From assembly GCA_030762175.1 (NCBI GenBank), contig CM060843.1:24805001-24869000 (forward strand): DNA of 64,000 bases, in the 5' to 3' direction. Below the pieces are notes generated by a model. The model was not told the origin of the DNA and did no database searches. It saw only the letters and a list, made by a program, of their open reading frames with translations. Positions 12,067 to 23,073 of this stretch are shown here, piece by piece. The first letter of the stretch is position 1. Every line of letters begins with the position of its first letter. Position numbers and translations under genes: made by a program. This DNA comes from Metallyticus violacea. Taxonomy: Eukaryota; Arthropoda; Insecta; Mantodea; Metallyticidae.

Positions 12067-12620
12067 TTTTAATAGTGTTTAAGATGATACATGAAGTGAA
12101 ATGATAAATTGGGAAAGGATATATATATATATATCCTTTCACTTTCATGGAATCCATGAGTCCGAAATATAGCGATCTCAAGTGTGTCTAATCTTTTGTG
12201 TTTTATCTTTTTCTGCTATCATAATTACTGTATATATATAAATTGTGTATATATATAAATTAACAGTAATTATAATAGCAGGAAAATATAAAACACAAAT
12301 AATTAGTCACACTTGAGATCGCTATATTTCGGACTCATGCATTCCATGAGTCCGATATATAGCGATCTCAAGTTTGACTTTTTCTTAGTGTTTTATCCTT
12401 TCCTACCATTATAATTACTGTTAATTTGTTACATTGTTAATAGTGTTACTTTACTTTTATTTTTATATTATATTATATAAATATATTTTTTTAAAGAAGG
12501 AAATTTCCAGGTCTAAGTTTAGGATACTTACCCGGCATTTGTCAAAACCTCAGTCAGGGAGGGCGGTCCTTGCTCCGCTTACGAGTTCAAGCCTTAAAGA
12601 CTTCGGCCACCCGTGGTTTG
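12067..12620 (-). mobile_element. SINE-B copy split by an insertion
   Basis: The 3' part of SINE-B (TGATACATGAAGTGAAATGATAA and GGGAAAGGAT, read on plus) ends at 12120. The next SINE-B bases (TTTTTTAAAGAAGGAAATTT) resume at about 12485 and run to the head remnant CGGCCACCCGTGG near 12617. Intact copies have these two blocks side by side, so about 364 bases were inserted. The tRNA-like head is rearranged and the far 3' tail has a further deletion. Confidence 0.8.
12121..12484. mobile_element. palindromic element with three related arms, inside a SINE-B
   Basis: Arm 1 (12153-12231), beginning TCCATGAGTCCGAAATATAG, is followed by a 30-base AT-rich loop and then by its reverse complement (arm 2, 12261-12342). 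Arm 3 (12343-12425) then repeats arm 1 in the original direction without a spacer. The left junction is a perfect 28-base palindrome (12113-12140) centred on an AT run and flanked by GAAAGG and CCTTTC. No protein is encoded. It could be a fold-back MITE or the product of template switching. Confidence 0.8.
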
Positions 12621-12705
12621 TTTATGTGTTATAAGGAACCAGGTATATTTATATTTTAATTACCTTAAAAAGCATCCAACTACAAAAACATTTTATATTG
12701 ACTTC

Positions 12706-13435
12706 TGTGTTACGAGGAGTATGAAAGGCCTATCCTTGTAATGTAAAATTTACCAACTTCAGTTCCCATTTTCTCAAGGACTATTAAAGCTAATAAAATG
12801 AAACTTTTACAGCATACTGATGCATATAATTGAAATTTGCTGATCTATTTTCACTTCTATACTATGACTCTGAATCAAATTATAAATTATTTTCAATTGT
12901 TTGCTTTTTTTACCAAACATTTTATGTTTTTACGTTGTCACATTTTCTCCTAACTCTACTATAATATATTCACACCATCACAATAATATCATGAATTAGT
13001 GATAAAAGTTTCAAAGTGATAGCTTAAACAAATCCTTAAAAAATGGGAAACTTATGCAAAAGGTGTACTTTTTCAAAAAAACGTTTTTATAGAAAAAACT
13101 AACAAATACCATCTAAAACCCTCCAATATTGTAACAAAGAATGATGCCATGAATATAAACGCTGTCAATTTATGAAATACAACTTTTTCCATCGTTCAAG
13201 TCAAACCACAGTATCTTAGACTAAATAGTTCTTGAAATATAGAGTTTTAACTGCACAAGTGCTCGCGAAATAAAAAAACTAAAAATAAAAAAAGTTTTCT
13301 GCAGTGACATAATTGAATTGTTATTAAAATACTTATAACCAAGGAACATTATTGAAAATGATGTTAGAATAAACAGAACTTTTCAAATATTAAAAGGTAC
13401 AAAAAATAAAACATGATTTTGACGCCCTTCCCTTT
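12706..13435 (-). repeat. dispersed repeat, arm B (inverted relative to 6352-7445)
   Basis: Its reverse complement follows 6352-7445 from GGATAGGCCTTTCATACTCC at one end to TTTTGTACCTTTTAATATTT at the other. It lacks the SINE-A and the AAAT microsatellite present in arm A. The two arms lie about 5.3 kb apart. Confidence 0.8.
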
Positions 13436-13985
13436 AATACTTCCCCTTAAATAACTCCGTTTTTTATTATAGAGAAGATTGTCATTTTTTACAAATCGCA
13501 CCAAGAATCGTGTAAAATAGTCTTCTCATATAACGCTAAAGGAAGATCACATCTATGCAACTGTTGCTGTAATGTTTTACGGTATGATATTTCCTATCCA
13601 CCTATCCGATTCAGATAACATCCCAGACTCAGATAAATAAAAGTTGTGAGGATCAAAGGGAATAATGGACAAATTTCCTGCATATTTTATTTTTTCGTAT
13701 AACATGTTTTACCATCACTGAGCACGAATGGAGTAGAATTACGCTATCACCGCCATTTACCTAAGAAGGAAGAATTACAAAATCACTTAAACAAATCAAC
13801 TGACGTTATATAATATTTCATAGCACCACAATTACTTTGGATTTTACTGAAGCTCTATTAATTTAATATAAAACGTGTTCCTTTAACCATTATTCCTTGC
13901 ATTAGGTTACGTTAAATTAGGCACACATTTTATAGCTTAGTATCAAGCACACCGCATCAAAGTTTAATGAACAATAATTAACAGG
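13436..13985. other. no recognised feature
   Basis: AT-rich DNA. The last bases may be the 3' end of the Tc1 remnant that follows, read on the minus strand. Confidence 0.4.
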
Positions 13986-14345
13986 GAATTGGACCACCCT
14001 TAGCTAATAACAGCTGTGGACATAACAAGTTTGCGGGTAAGGTTTGCATCGATTTGAAGCCACTCTGTCATCAGCTCATTCACGTCCTGGAATGTCTCTG
14101 GTTCCACTTGCTTCATTGTTTCAGCTGGTTCCAGAGGTTTTTAATAGGAACCAAGGCCGGAGATTTTGCTGAACAGGAAGATGGGAGAGCTATTAGGAAT
14201 GTCTGTCATGCCAGTGAGTGACAGCACAGGCCCGTTGCTCAAGACAATTATGTCTTGAAAAATTGGAGTGACCAGAGCTGGATTATTAGTGAGGTGTTGA
14301 ACAAACGGCAGCACTTGATCGTCGATAAGCGGAGTGTTGCTATTT
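13986..14345 (-). pseudogene. Tc1-like transposase, C-terminal part
   Basis: The minus strand reads a catalytic-core segment QVLPFVQHLTNNPALVTPIF followed by QD, where Tc1 proteins have the second catalytic Asp. It then shifts frame to SPALVPIKNLWNQLKQ, corresponding to the Tc1 motif SPDLNPIE-x-LW. It ends with VEPETFQDVNELMTEWLQ and a few residues to a stop near 14002. The DD34E glutamate is replaced by Lys (PIK), Asp of SPDL by Ala, and there are frameshifts, so it is dead. The N-terminal half is missing; the deleted transposon copy 2 abuts it. Confidence 0.7.
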
Positions 14346-14358
14346 GAGTTATGGGCCT

Positions 14359-14930
14359 GCAGAGAGAAGCCAGTCCTTAAGGTCTTATAATGCAAATGCA
14401 GAAAACACTTTTAGTTTGAGGGAGGCTGTGTCAGCTAGTGGTTGTGCGTTCGTGTGTTACTTGCTGCCATCATTACGTGTAAATTGTGTGCTAATTGTTT
14501 GCGTTTTTATGCCATTACATAAATATAGTCTTGAAGAACGAGTTCTTATCTACAACACATATGTGAAAACGAATTCTTGCAGAGGTGGTTAGCTAATTTT
14601 CAAGAAAATGTCCTAGCAATCATGTACCAGGTAGAAAACTGTTCGCCAACTAATTAAAAAGTTACGTGAGAGAAAAAGACAGAGACAGGATCTCTTACTG
14701 GCAAGATATGTGTTTTGAAATACGGACGTGAAATACAGTAATTTATTATACAGATACCGGCAATGTAATGTCGATGAGAGGCACCATTTTCAGAATCTCT
14801 TATAGCAAAGGTTAGCGTTTTATTATAACCAGTTTTAGATACAGTATCATTTAATGCTTTCAATATAATATAATATTTATACTAACTTTAAGCGCGGGTG
14901 TCTATCTCTCCTTTTCGGGTTGCGGCGGCT
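14359..14930 (+). mobile_element. internally deleted DDE transposon, copy 2
   Basis: Collinear with 8113-8700, from AAGCCAGTCCTTAAGGTCTT onward. The N-terminal helix-turn-helix stretch reads PLHKYSLEERVLIYNTYVKT near 14511, then degenerates past CREVV-equivalent residues and a KTVRQL block near 14636. The C-terminal tail YRYRQCNVDERHHFQNLL follows, with a stop near 14805. The catalytic core is absent at the same join as in copy 1. Confidence 0.75.
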
Positions 14931-15179
14931 TTATGGTCTAAACACATATTTGCCTACGTGTGAAGTCAACCGCTTCCTGTACACTGTACCCTCTAGACCG
15001 CAAATGCAATCACTCCTTTTTGCCAGTCCGTAACACCCACTAAGTGCAAACACGCCAATTAACATGACTGCCACAGGTAATGTGGGACACTAATCTAACG
15101 ACCCACTGATCAGTTTGCTGAAATACGATGTCTAGGGGCCTCTATCGGTGATAAAACATTATTAGTATATATTCTCCTT
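14931..15179. other. no recognised feature
   Basis: Somewhat higher in GC than its surroundings. Nothing was recognised. Confidence 0.35.
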
Positions 15180-15561
15180 GAAGGATCTAATTTTTTGTCC
15201 GGTGTACTATTTATCCTTTCTGCACTTTTAACAGAAAAGTGCTCATTTGTACGTTATAGTTAATGTTGAATTTTAGATCAGCTTAAGACTACATTTATGT
15301 TATGTATTGAGCCTATAGTTTTGTAATTTAATATATTTGCCCGTTCGGCAATTTAACAGAAAAGTACAGCTATGAGTCGGTGAGTTGTGATGGTTATGAT
15401 TGGTTTTAAATAAAATAAGGCTTCTTTAAATAATGTTTTAAGTTTGATTAAGTTACCCTACTTGGTTTTATTTGTAGGTTATATTCACTTTAGATTAAGT
15501 TAGGTATATATTTTTATAACTTTATATATTTGCAAATTCGGCACTCTAAATACACCTTTGC

Positions 15562-15604
15562 ATGTGTATGTGTGTGTGTGTGCGCGCGCGCGCGCGTATA
15601 TATG
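15562..15604. repeat. alternating purine-pyrimidine tract (TG)n(CG)n(TA)n
   Basis: The tract passes from TGTG repeats through a GCGCGC run of about 14 bases to TATATA. Such alternation favours left-handed Z-DNA. Confidence 0.9.
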
Positions 15605-16280
15605 TAGGACTGGATTCTACCTAAAGTTATGTTATACTTAATTATATTTAAATTGGTTTGGATATGGATCTAAGTTATGCTAGGTTTAGGTTATATTGAG
15701 ATATACTTATTATTTATTGTATGCTATAATGTTCATTTGCCATTCCCAACAGAATAATACCTTTGTGAGTTGATATATGCACTGAAAAGATCTGTATAAG
15801 GTTTTACGTAAAGTTAGGTTTAGGTTATATTTTATTAAGTAGGTTAATACTTTTGCAGTTCTTTGGGTACCATAACTTCTTTTATACGTGTTTGCTATAA
15901 TTTTATTGTAGTGTTTGTGCTTTAACCAAGTACCAGTGAACTTGTATTTGTCTACCTTCATATATGACCATTTGACACAAACATAAACTTGTGTTGGTTG
16001 TAGGAGTGTGGGGTTATATTACAGTTAAGAGTGAATTTTAGGTTAAGTTAAACTTTGGTTAGTTTTAAATAAGATTAGGTTTATTTGTAAGCTAAAAATA
16101 GGTTAGGTTATGCTATAACGCACCCTTTTTATTATCATCTTTAACTTACAAGGCTTACGTGTAAGGTCTGTTCCGGGAATTTAGTTATACACCTAGCATA
16201 TAGATGTCAGAGGGATAAGTGGCTAGTCCATCGCTTCAAGTGTGATGTTGAGAAATTACTTTGACGTGAGGTACAGAAAC

Positions 16281-16466
16281 CTCTTTTTTCCGGTAAGAAG
16301 TTCTTTAATGTGCCGTAAATCTACGACACGGGACCCGTGGCTTTATCCCTTCCTAGGAACTTGCACTCAAAGATTCAACGACTGGAGAAACCTATCGACC
16401 TCGGCCAGATTTGAACCCGCGAAGTTTTCAGAGGAGACTGCCTTATCTCTAGACCACCGAGACCCT
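16281..16466 (-). mobile_element. SINE with SINE-A-like body and a different tRNA head
   Basis: On the minus strand the head begins GGGTCTCGGTGGTCTAGAGA and has a B box GCGGGTTCAAATC. It then runs into a shortened body with GGGATAAAGCCACGGGTCCC and CGTAGATTTACGGCACA, which match SINE-A. The first 75 bases do not match the SINE-A head. It is either a chimaeric SINE or a sister subfamily. Confidence 0.65.
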
Positions 16467-16791
16467 ATTATTATACTTATTTTATATATTAATACATATT
16501 CTTGTTCAGTATTACAAATACGATTTTGTATATATGTGTTCTGGTTATGTTTTGGTAAAATTTATATTTATATTTGTTTTAAAATAGAATATATTTACCT
16601 TCCTCTCGAATTGATCTAATTGTACATATGGTTTGGTTTATGTTATTCTAAAAAACTTAAGTATATACCTATCTAGATGGTCATATATTTCTACATTCGG
16701 CACCCAAATAGAAATCATTTGCAGTTGGTGTGTACTGTAATATGTTTGGTTTGGATTTTAGTTAAAGTTGGGTTCTATTTCTATGAGTAAA

Positions 16792-16795
<4 letters not shown>

Positions 16796-16836
<41 letters not shown>

Positions 16837-17133
16837 GTTTGATTTGGTTTATTTACGGACGCTCTTTAACATCTCAGGTCATCAGCATCCCATTCAATTC
16901 AGAGCGTGAAACGGCCGACAAATTTTGCTCAGAGGCCTCTTTTTTCAGGCTTGAGGTTCTTTCACGTACCGTAAATGTACGACACGGGACCCATGACTTT
17001 ACTTTCCTTCCGAAGGAAGCCATGCTTAGAATTTTTACGCCCGAAAAAATCCATCGATCCTGGCCGGGTTTGAACCCGCGAACTTGGGTTTAGGAGGCAA
17101 GTATGGTTACCACTACACCATCAGGACCGACTT
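16796..17133 (-). mobile_element. SINE-A copy with (AAT)n tail and target-site duplication
   Basis: The head is intact on the minus strand (GGTCCTGATGGTGTAGTGGT and B box CGGGTTCAAACCC), followed by the full body. The 3' tail is a pure (AAT)n run, seen as (ATT)n at 16796-16836 on the plus strand. A perfect 12-base duplication, TGAGTAAAGTTA, flanks the element at 16784-16795 and 17134-17145. The element therefore inserted into the older tandem array. Confidence 0.95.
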
Positions 17134-18660
17134 TGAGTAAAGTTAGCTTATGTGGGTTTAAGTTAGGTTATTTTATGTTATGTTAAAATATTTTTGGAAT
17201 ATCCCATATTTTCCCAATCGACATCCTAACAGAAAAGTGCTGTTTTGTATAAGTGCATGCTGTTGTCTTTTGGTTAACATTAAATATTATAATTAATTAG
17301 ATTAAATATAGATATGGTTCAAATTAAATTTTATTGGGTTAGACTTTAAGATGTCATTTGTAGGTTATTTCGGCTTGCCTTATATTAAATTAGGTCTAGA
17401 TCTTTATAGTTGAATATATTTTCCCATTGACATTTTTAATGAAAAAGCAGCTTTTTGTTTTGGTTTGTGCTGTGATTCTGCTTTCAGGATTCGGTTTTAA
17501 GCAAGACCGTAGATTTGGTTTCGGTTACAATTATGTATGTTTACCATACATGGGTTTAGTTTATATTGTTACACTTAGGATATGCTGTAAGCTAGGTTAT
17601 CATTTTTATATTTTGATATATTTCCCTTTTAACATCGCAATACAGAAGTGGTATTTCATATAGGTATATACTATGATTGATAGTATGAGAATTTTTCTCT
17701 GCCACAGACATGTAAATATTCCCACTCCCCCGCAGCTGATCTATTTGATCTTGCTGGTTAAGCGATACCTTTTCAACGCATTGAGTTTCGGTATTTTGCC
17801 TATCTATATCCCGCAAACGTCTGTTAACTAGCTTATTAACGTTAGGTTTGGTTTTGTTTAAATTTATATTAGGTTAATTGAAGTTTTATTAGGTTAGCCT
17901 TCGTGTAATTAGTTGTAGGTTAATTTTGCGTTAGGTTATATTATATTATATTAGGTGTATATATAAGTAACTATAATTACCAGTTCGGTAATCTAAAAAA
18001 TTGTAATTTTTGTACCGAAAAGTATTATGTGCTGTAATGTTATATTTAGGAGTGGGTTTTATGTGAGCTAGATATGTTTAGGTTATATTTAAATTAGGTT
18101 AGCAATTATCTTTACTTGGATTTACTTTGGGTTAAGTTTCGTTTATCTTTTTAAGGTTATCTGTAAAATTTTAACATGTTATATATTAATCTTAAGAGAA
18201 AACTACAGTGTAGAGCTGGTGTTTGATAGTCTAATGATATTACTGTATATTTTATGTTTAAATTACGTAAGTTGGATATCTTTTAGGGCTAACTTATTTG
18301 GGTATCAGATAGGTTTAGTTTATCATTTATTAAGTTGGTTTGTATTTTTCTATTTTGATTTATTTTCCCGTTTGGTACCCTCAGAAATGTATTGTGTGGG
18401 TGCACGCTGGTATCTTTTTGCTAACACTTGGTATTAGGCAAAGGCTATGTTAAGTTCAGTTTATATTAAAATTACAATTTGGGGGATCAGCCTATTTGGT
18501 TAGTGGGTTAGATTTCTATGTAACATTAAGTTAGGTTTATAGTTTTACAATTTCATATATTTGCAGGCAACTATCGTTTAAAGTTTAAGTGTGCTGTGAT
18601 ATAGCTTTTAGGTAAAGTTTGGTTAGGTTTAGGTTAGGTTAATATCAGTTTAGATTCTGG

Positions 18661-18960
18661 GATGTCAGGTGTAACAAATGACAAGGGATGCGGAAGGAGC
18701 ATCACATGAAGAGAGCCAAGGTAATAAATAGAGGTCGCTGCAGTACCACCCCGTGACGTCACCTTCAACCTTTCCCCCTCCAGGGTGTTTATATTCCCGG
18801 GAGGTGCCATCCCGAGGCGATATATGCGCTAAAATGTAGGTCAGTGCGACATAGACACCCACTCTAATCGTGACGTCATCAAATTTAGTAGATATCGGCT
18901 CGATCTCCAGGTTTACAATATAGATAACCAACTGATAATAATAAGTTTAAGACATCGGTT
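18661..18960. promoter_or_regulatory. GC-richer segment with two TGACGTCA palindromes
   Basis: The palindrome TGACGTCA, the consensus bound by CREB/ATF factors, occurs at 18754-18761 and 18871-18878. The sequence between has CCCTCCAGGG and CCCGGGAGG and is richer in C and G than either side. An 88-codon open frame on the minus strand (18665-18931) spans it without a known domain. This could be a regulatory element or the remains of a repeat; no transcription start can be shown. Confidence 0.25.
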
Positions 18961-20949
18961 TAGTCGTTAGGACAAGTTTAAATTTTGTTTCATATCTGCT
19001 AATTAAAGGCATTTATAATAAACGGAGTAGTCCGCCTTGAGCAATTTTTTTACTTTAACATTATCATTAATTTCGCGGTTTCGCCTATAGCAATGCATTA
19101 AAAACAGACATCTCCATTGTATGACAATTTATATTTTAAAGCATGTAGAGGAAAATATGTAACCTTTTATTTCTAATGAGTAAAGGTTTATTTCAAGAAA
19201 TGCCTACAGAATAAAAGAATATGGTACAGTCTGGTGTGTTGTCCCTATGCCAGGAGTAAGATGCCACGATACACTTATGCAGATATTTGAGAGATGTTTA
19301 CACAAGTGCTTTCAACGAATAGCAGTGAAAGCTCAATATGTCAAATATTACTTTTCTGTGTTGAAGAGAGCACTTTTCCTAGCTAACCATGGACATCAAG
19401 AGAGAATTTCAAAACCACACCACAGATGAGGGGACTACCTTTCCAGTGTATTTGCAGTATAAACTCATTAATTTCAATACACCATATACTTTCCTGATCC
19501 TTCTAAAAGAATAAATAAGCATAGCTATGTTTATTATGCCAAAATACATTAATGCAAAAAAAAAATGCACGCATTATAAAGAACAAAAATTTAATTTTTT
19601 TATGAAGGTATCCATTCTTTCAGTAATAGCTGCCTAGCAAACCCTTTACATTTGTTTTATAAGTCCCCAGAGGTGATCTGTCCTGTAACCTTCCACAGAC
19701 GTTTGATAACTTACCAGAAATGATTTAACAAATGCTTTATTGAGAAAATCTAATAAAGGAATTTCTAAATTACCCAAATTGACAAAGCATTTCAAAAGTA
19801 CCAGATTAATAAACACCCGAGTCACTGGAATGATGAGTGGAGTTGACGTTACCCTCCCGAAAAAATGAGTTATTCTGAGGGGACGAGGGAGTCACCCCTA
19901 ACATGCGACGAATTAATACTAGCACAAAGGATGGGAAAGTAGCTTGCCCGGCTCCCTAGCCAGAAACCTCAAGACAGCTCACGCTTAACTCTCCGATGTT
20001 AGCGAAGCATACTCCGGTCGGGAAGATGACGCCAGCTGTTTCACCAGTAAATAATAAATACCGGTACATGCTCTAGTCTATTGGTGGTAACACTGTACAA
20101 AAGACCCAGAATGGTGGATGTTATGACAAAGCAAAGGAGAGAGTGAGGCATGGAAAAGGCAAGATTGATTATGTGACATTTTACGTCACAATATAAGATG
20201 AACTTGTTGACCAAATATGGATAAAACTTAATATTTTTGCCACAAGGAGCTTTATAAGGACACAACTAAAATATATAAACAAGGATATAATTACTAAACC
20301 ACAAGGTATATGGAGAATTATCTACTGATAACATAAGCTTTGTTACAAATTTAGAAATTGAATTAAATTCATGAACAGTCTTATTTATTTTAGTTCATCT
20401 GAAAGTTCTGACCTGCGCTTGTGTCAGCATTGAGTCAGTTTATATTATATGATGTTTTATAGAGCTTTTCTGCTACGTTAAATTACCTTTTTAAAATAAA
20501 TTGAATTTAAACAAAAAAAACTTCACTTTAGACACTTTAAAACCAACGTTGATTACCTTTTACACTTTAAGGCTCAGCCTTCATCTCATTTTGAAATTTC
20601 AAACGACATCCTTATATTACAGTACTTACATTTTAAAATGATGCAATTGTTTTCCATCTTTGTTTTTTTTTTTTTTTTTTTCCCCTATCTTTGCCTGGTT
20701 GTTTGAAAACTTGGAGCCAATAAAAAGTATTCAGTTAGTTTTAGAATGAAAAAAAAAAATTTTTTTTGGATAACATTACAATTTTTAAGATTACAGTAAT
20801 GTACCGTATTTTGGGAACTCCTAACTAATCCGCTTACATTCTGTTCTTTCTTGTAGCCTACATCCGATTATGAAGCAATTTGATACCAGGATACAACTAT
20901 TGTATTAAATCATCGATAGCTTTTGTAGTTTTATTCTGTCAATATTTAA
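18961..20949. other. no recognised feature
   Basis: Non-coding, AT-rich DNA with an imperfect poly-T at about 20666-20682. A stretch at 19850-20040 is higher in GC and matches nothing else in the window. Open frames at 19247-19429 and 20041-20265 have no recognisable domain. Confidence 0.4.
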
Positions 20950-21240
20950 ACAACAATAATAACAATGCAGGTTGCCAGGAGTTAAGAATGGAAAACAAAA
21001 GATGATAAAGATAACTCTTTAAGTTTAAATATTCTAAGGTAGGAGCATTGTTTGAAATTCAAAGTCAGGGTGGCTGGGATAATGATGGAAACCTAAAATG
21101 TAATTACAATTTGTTTTAAACTTAGCCCTTTGTATCTAAATTAAATATTTTTGTTTATAATTAACTTTAAATAGCTACTTATTCAGACCGGTAAACTTTT
21201 AAATGGAAGCCCTGTATAATACAACCGTGTCATATAAATG
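20950..21240 (+). repeat. dispersed repeat, copy 1 (see 50465)
   Basis: Collinear with 50465-50715. Shared blocks are CAATAATAACAATGCAGGTTGCCA (against CAATAATGACAATCCAGGTTGCCA), the word ATCTAAATTAA, and the end CAGACCGGTAAACTTTTAAA against CCGATTGACAAGTTTTAAAA. It encodes no protein. The final CCCTGTATAATAC resembles the end of a DNA transposon. Confidence 0.6.
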
Positions 21241-22420
21241 TAAATAGCCATGAAAATACAAACAAATTACCTTTACTCATGGTCATAAATACAGTTTTTG
21301 TTTTGTTTTTTACACTGCTGAAAGTACACTAATCTTCCAGTTCTCCGAATTACTTCCCCCAAATTTAAAAACAACACGAGAAAAAGATGCACTGGAGAAA
21401 AGTAGAAGGTTAATTAAGTAAAAAATAAAATAACATAAAATATACAGCAAACTCTACAACAGGCAATGCTAAAGTTGTGCTCAGCATCTCTAGTTATAGC
21501 TTCAGTCTCAAATAGAGAACAACGAGTCTTCCCAACGCCATAACTGAGATTTCCCTACAGTATTGCATAGCTTTCTGCAGGATGAAAACAAAAAGATGCA
21601 CAATATGCAAAGAGTATAGAATGTCAGTCTTCCGAATGCACCTTTGCATATGTTCATCAGAAATACTTCCATATGTTTATCATCTTTGATAGAAGATTCC
21701 ACAGAAGTTCCATGTACAAGGGTGTCGATGCTTACGATTTGCAGACATGGTTGTGTCATCCTTCATTTTGTAACAGAGTTGCTTCAAAACGCTGGTATCA
21801 ACATATGTGTCATTACTTCTTTTAACGTAAGCAGGATTCCTTACAGGCGTTGTCTAATATTTTACTTGACTTTATTTTACTTCTCTTTCAAATACAAGCA
21901 CATTACAAACTCAATTAATTAACAATTATAATTTTCAACGAACTACAAGTGTCATTCTATCCTCTCCTATTTAGATTACACTAAAGAAAATTTAACTTTA
22001 GCCTTGCACTTGAATGAAAATAAACGATATTGTAAAATTAGCGTGTGCTGAATTCAGATCTGAAATCCAAAATTCACTATCAAGTAAGTTTTAAACTTCT
22101 CATAAACACATTCAAAACATACATAATTTAAACTATGATGAAATTCAACTTCACAAAATACATCCATAAATCCAAAATGTATGTGAAGAATATAAAAGTA
22201 ATATTAGAATTACCTGGTTGTAACCGTATTGCATGAAAAAGTGCTTGATTTTACTCACATTAAAAAATGCAATTTCAAAAGAACGAGCGTTTGTGAAATG
22301 CATTAGAAACATGTTCAGTTGGTTGCCAACAATAGTCAGTTAACATGATTGGTGAAAATTTTTCTTCTATCGTTTTTCCAAGACAGCAATGTCCTGATGA
22401 AAACGTTCCCTGTGCTCACC
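21241..22420. other. no recognised feature
   Basis: AT-rich sequence. Overlapping open frames on both strands at 21508-21922 have no recognisable domain. Confidence 0.4.
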
Positions 22421-22698
22421 ACTCTGGTGTAGTGGCAACCATACTTACCTCCTAAACCCAGATCGCGGGTTCGATCCCGGTCAGGAGCGTAGATAAAAAT
22501 CTTAAGTATGGCTTCCTTCGGAAGGGAAGTAAAGCCGTGGGTCCCGTGTCGTACATTTGCGGCACGAAAAAGAACCTCAAGCCTGAAAGAGAGGCCTATG
22601 AGCAAAATTTGTCGGCCGTTTCACGCCCTGAGTTGAATGGGACGCTGATGATCTGAGATGTTAAAGAGCGTCCATAAACACATCAATCCAAAAAAAAT
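22421..22698 (+). mobile_element. SINE-A copy
   Basis: The head retains the A-box region (TGGTGTAGTGGCAACCATAC) and B box (GGGTTCGATCCC), followed by the body from CTTAAGTATGGCTTCCTTCG to the A-rich tail. The first bases of the acceptor stem are changed (CACTCTGG instead of GGTCCTGG). No clear target-site duplication was found. Confidence 0.9.
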
Positions 22699-23073
22699 GT
22701 TAATTCTTAGAATATCCCCTAAAAGTTACACTCCACTAGATCTACAAAAAAACGGACAACATGGTACGTTCCATGCACATTCCAATTCCACATTCAGCTA
22801 AGGGGGAACTTTTAGAAATAATTAAGGCACCAAACCTACAAAGAGTGTTGTCATTGATTAAATTGCAAAGTCTCGTGGTCAAGAAGTACTCAGATTATTA
22901 CCATATAATTGTAACATAAACTCAGTTGAACTGGTTTACGTCCACCTCAAAAAATCAACACAGAAAAGTTATATGACTCATTCTGTCTAGAATAATGTAT
23001 GAACGATGCAGATGAGAAGGATATGTGCAGAAAAGAACAGTTCCCTTAGTGAAAAAAAAACGTGTTATATATA

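Larger units (their letters stand above)
15180..18660. repeat. diverged tandem array of about 200 bp units, TTAGG-like words
   Basis: A landmark resembling ATATATTTGCCCGTTCGGCA, followed by CTAACAGAAAAGTGC, recurs near 15225, 15340, 15535, 15745, 15965, 16690, 17215, 17415, 17625, 17975, 18175, 18365 and 18560. Most neighbouring landmarks lie about 190-225 bases apart; larger gaps contain SINE insertions. The rest of each unit is rich in TTAGGTT and GGTTAGGTTT words. No unit is intact, so this is an old satellite rather than an active telomere. Small open frames inside it are by-products. Confidence 0.7.

Noticed and set aside
18617..18643. Interstitial telomere of pure TTAGG repeats
   Set aside because: TTAGG-like words are interspersed with other sequence and never form a run of several exact units.
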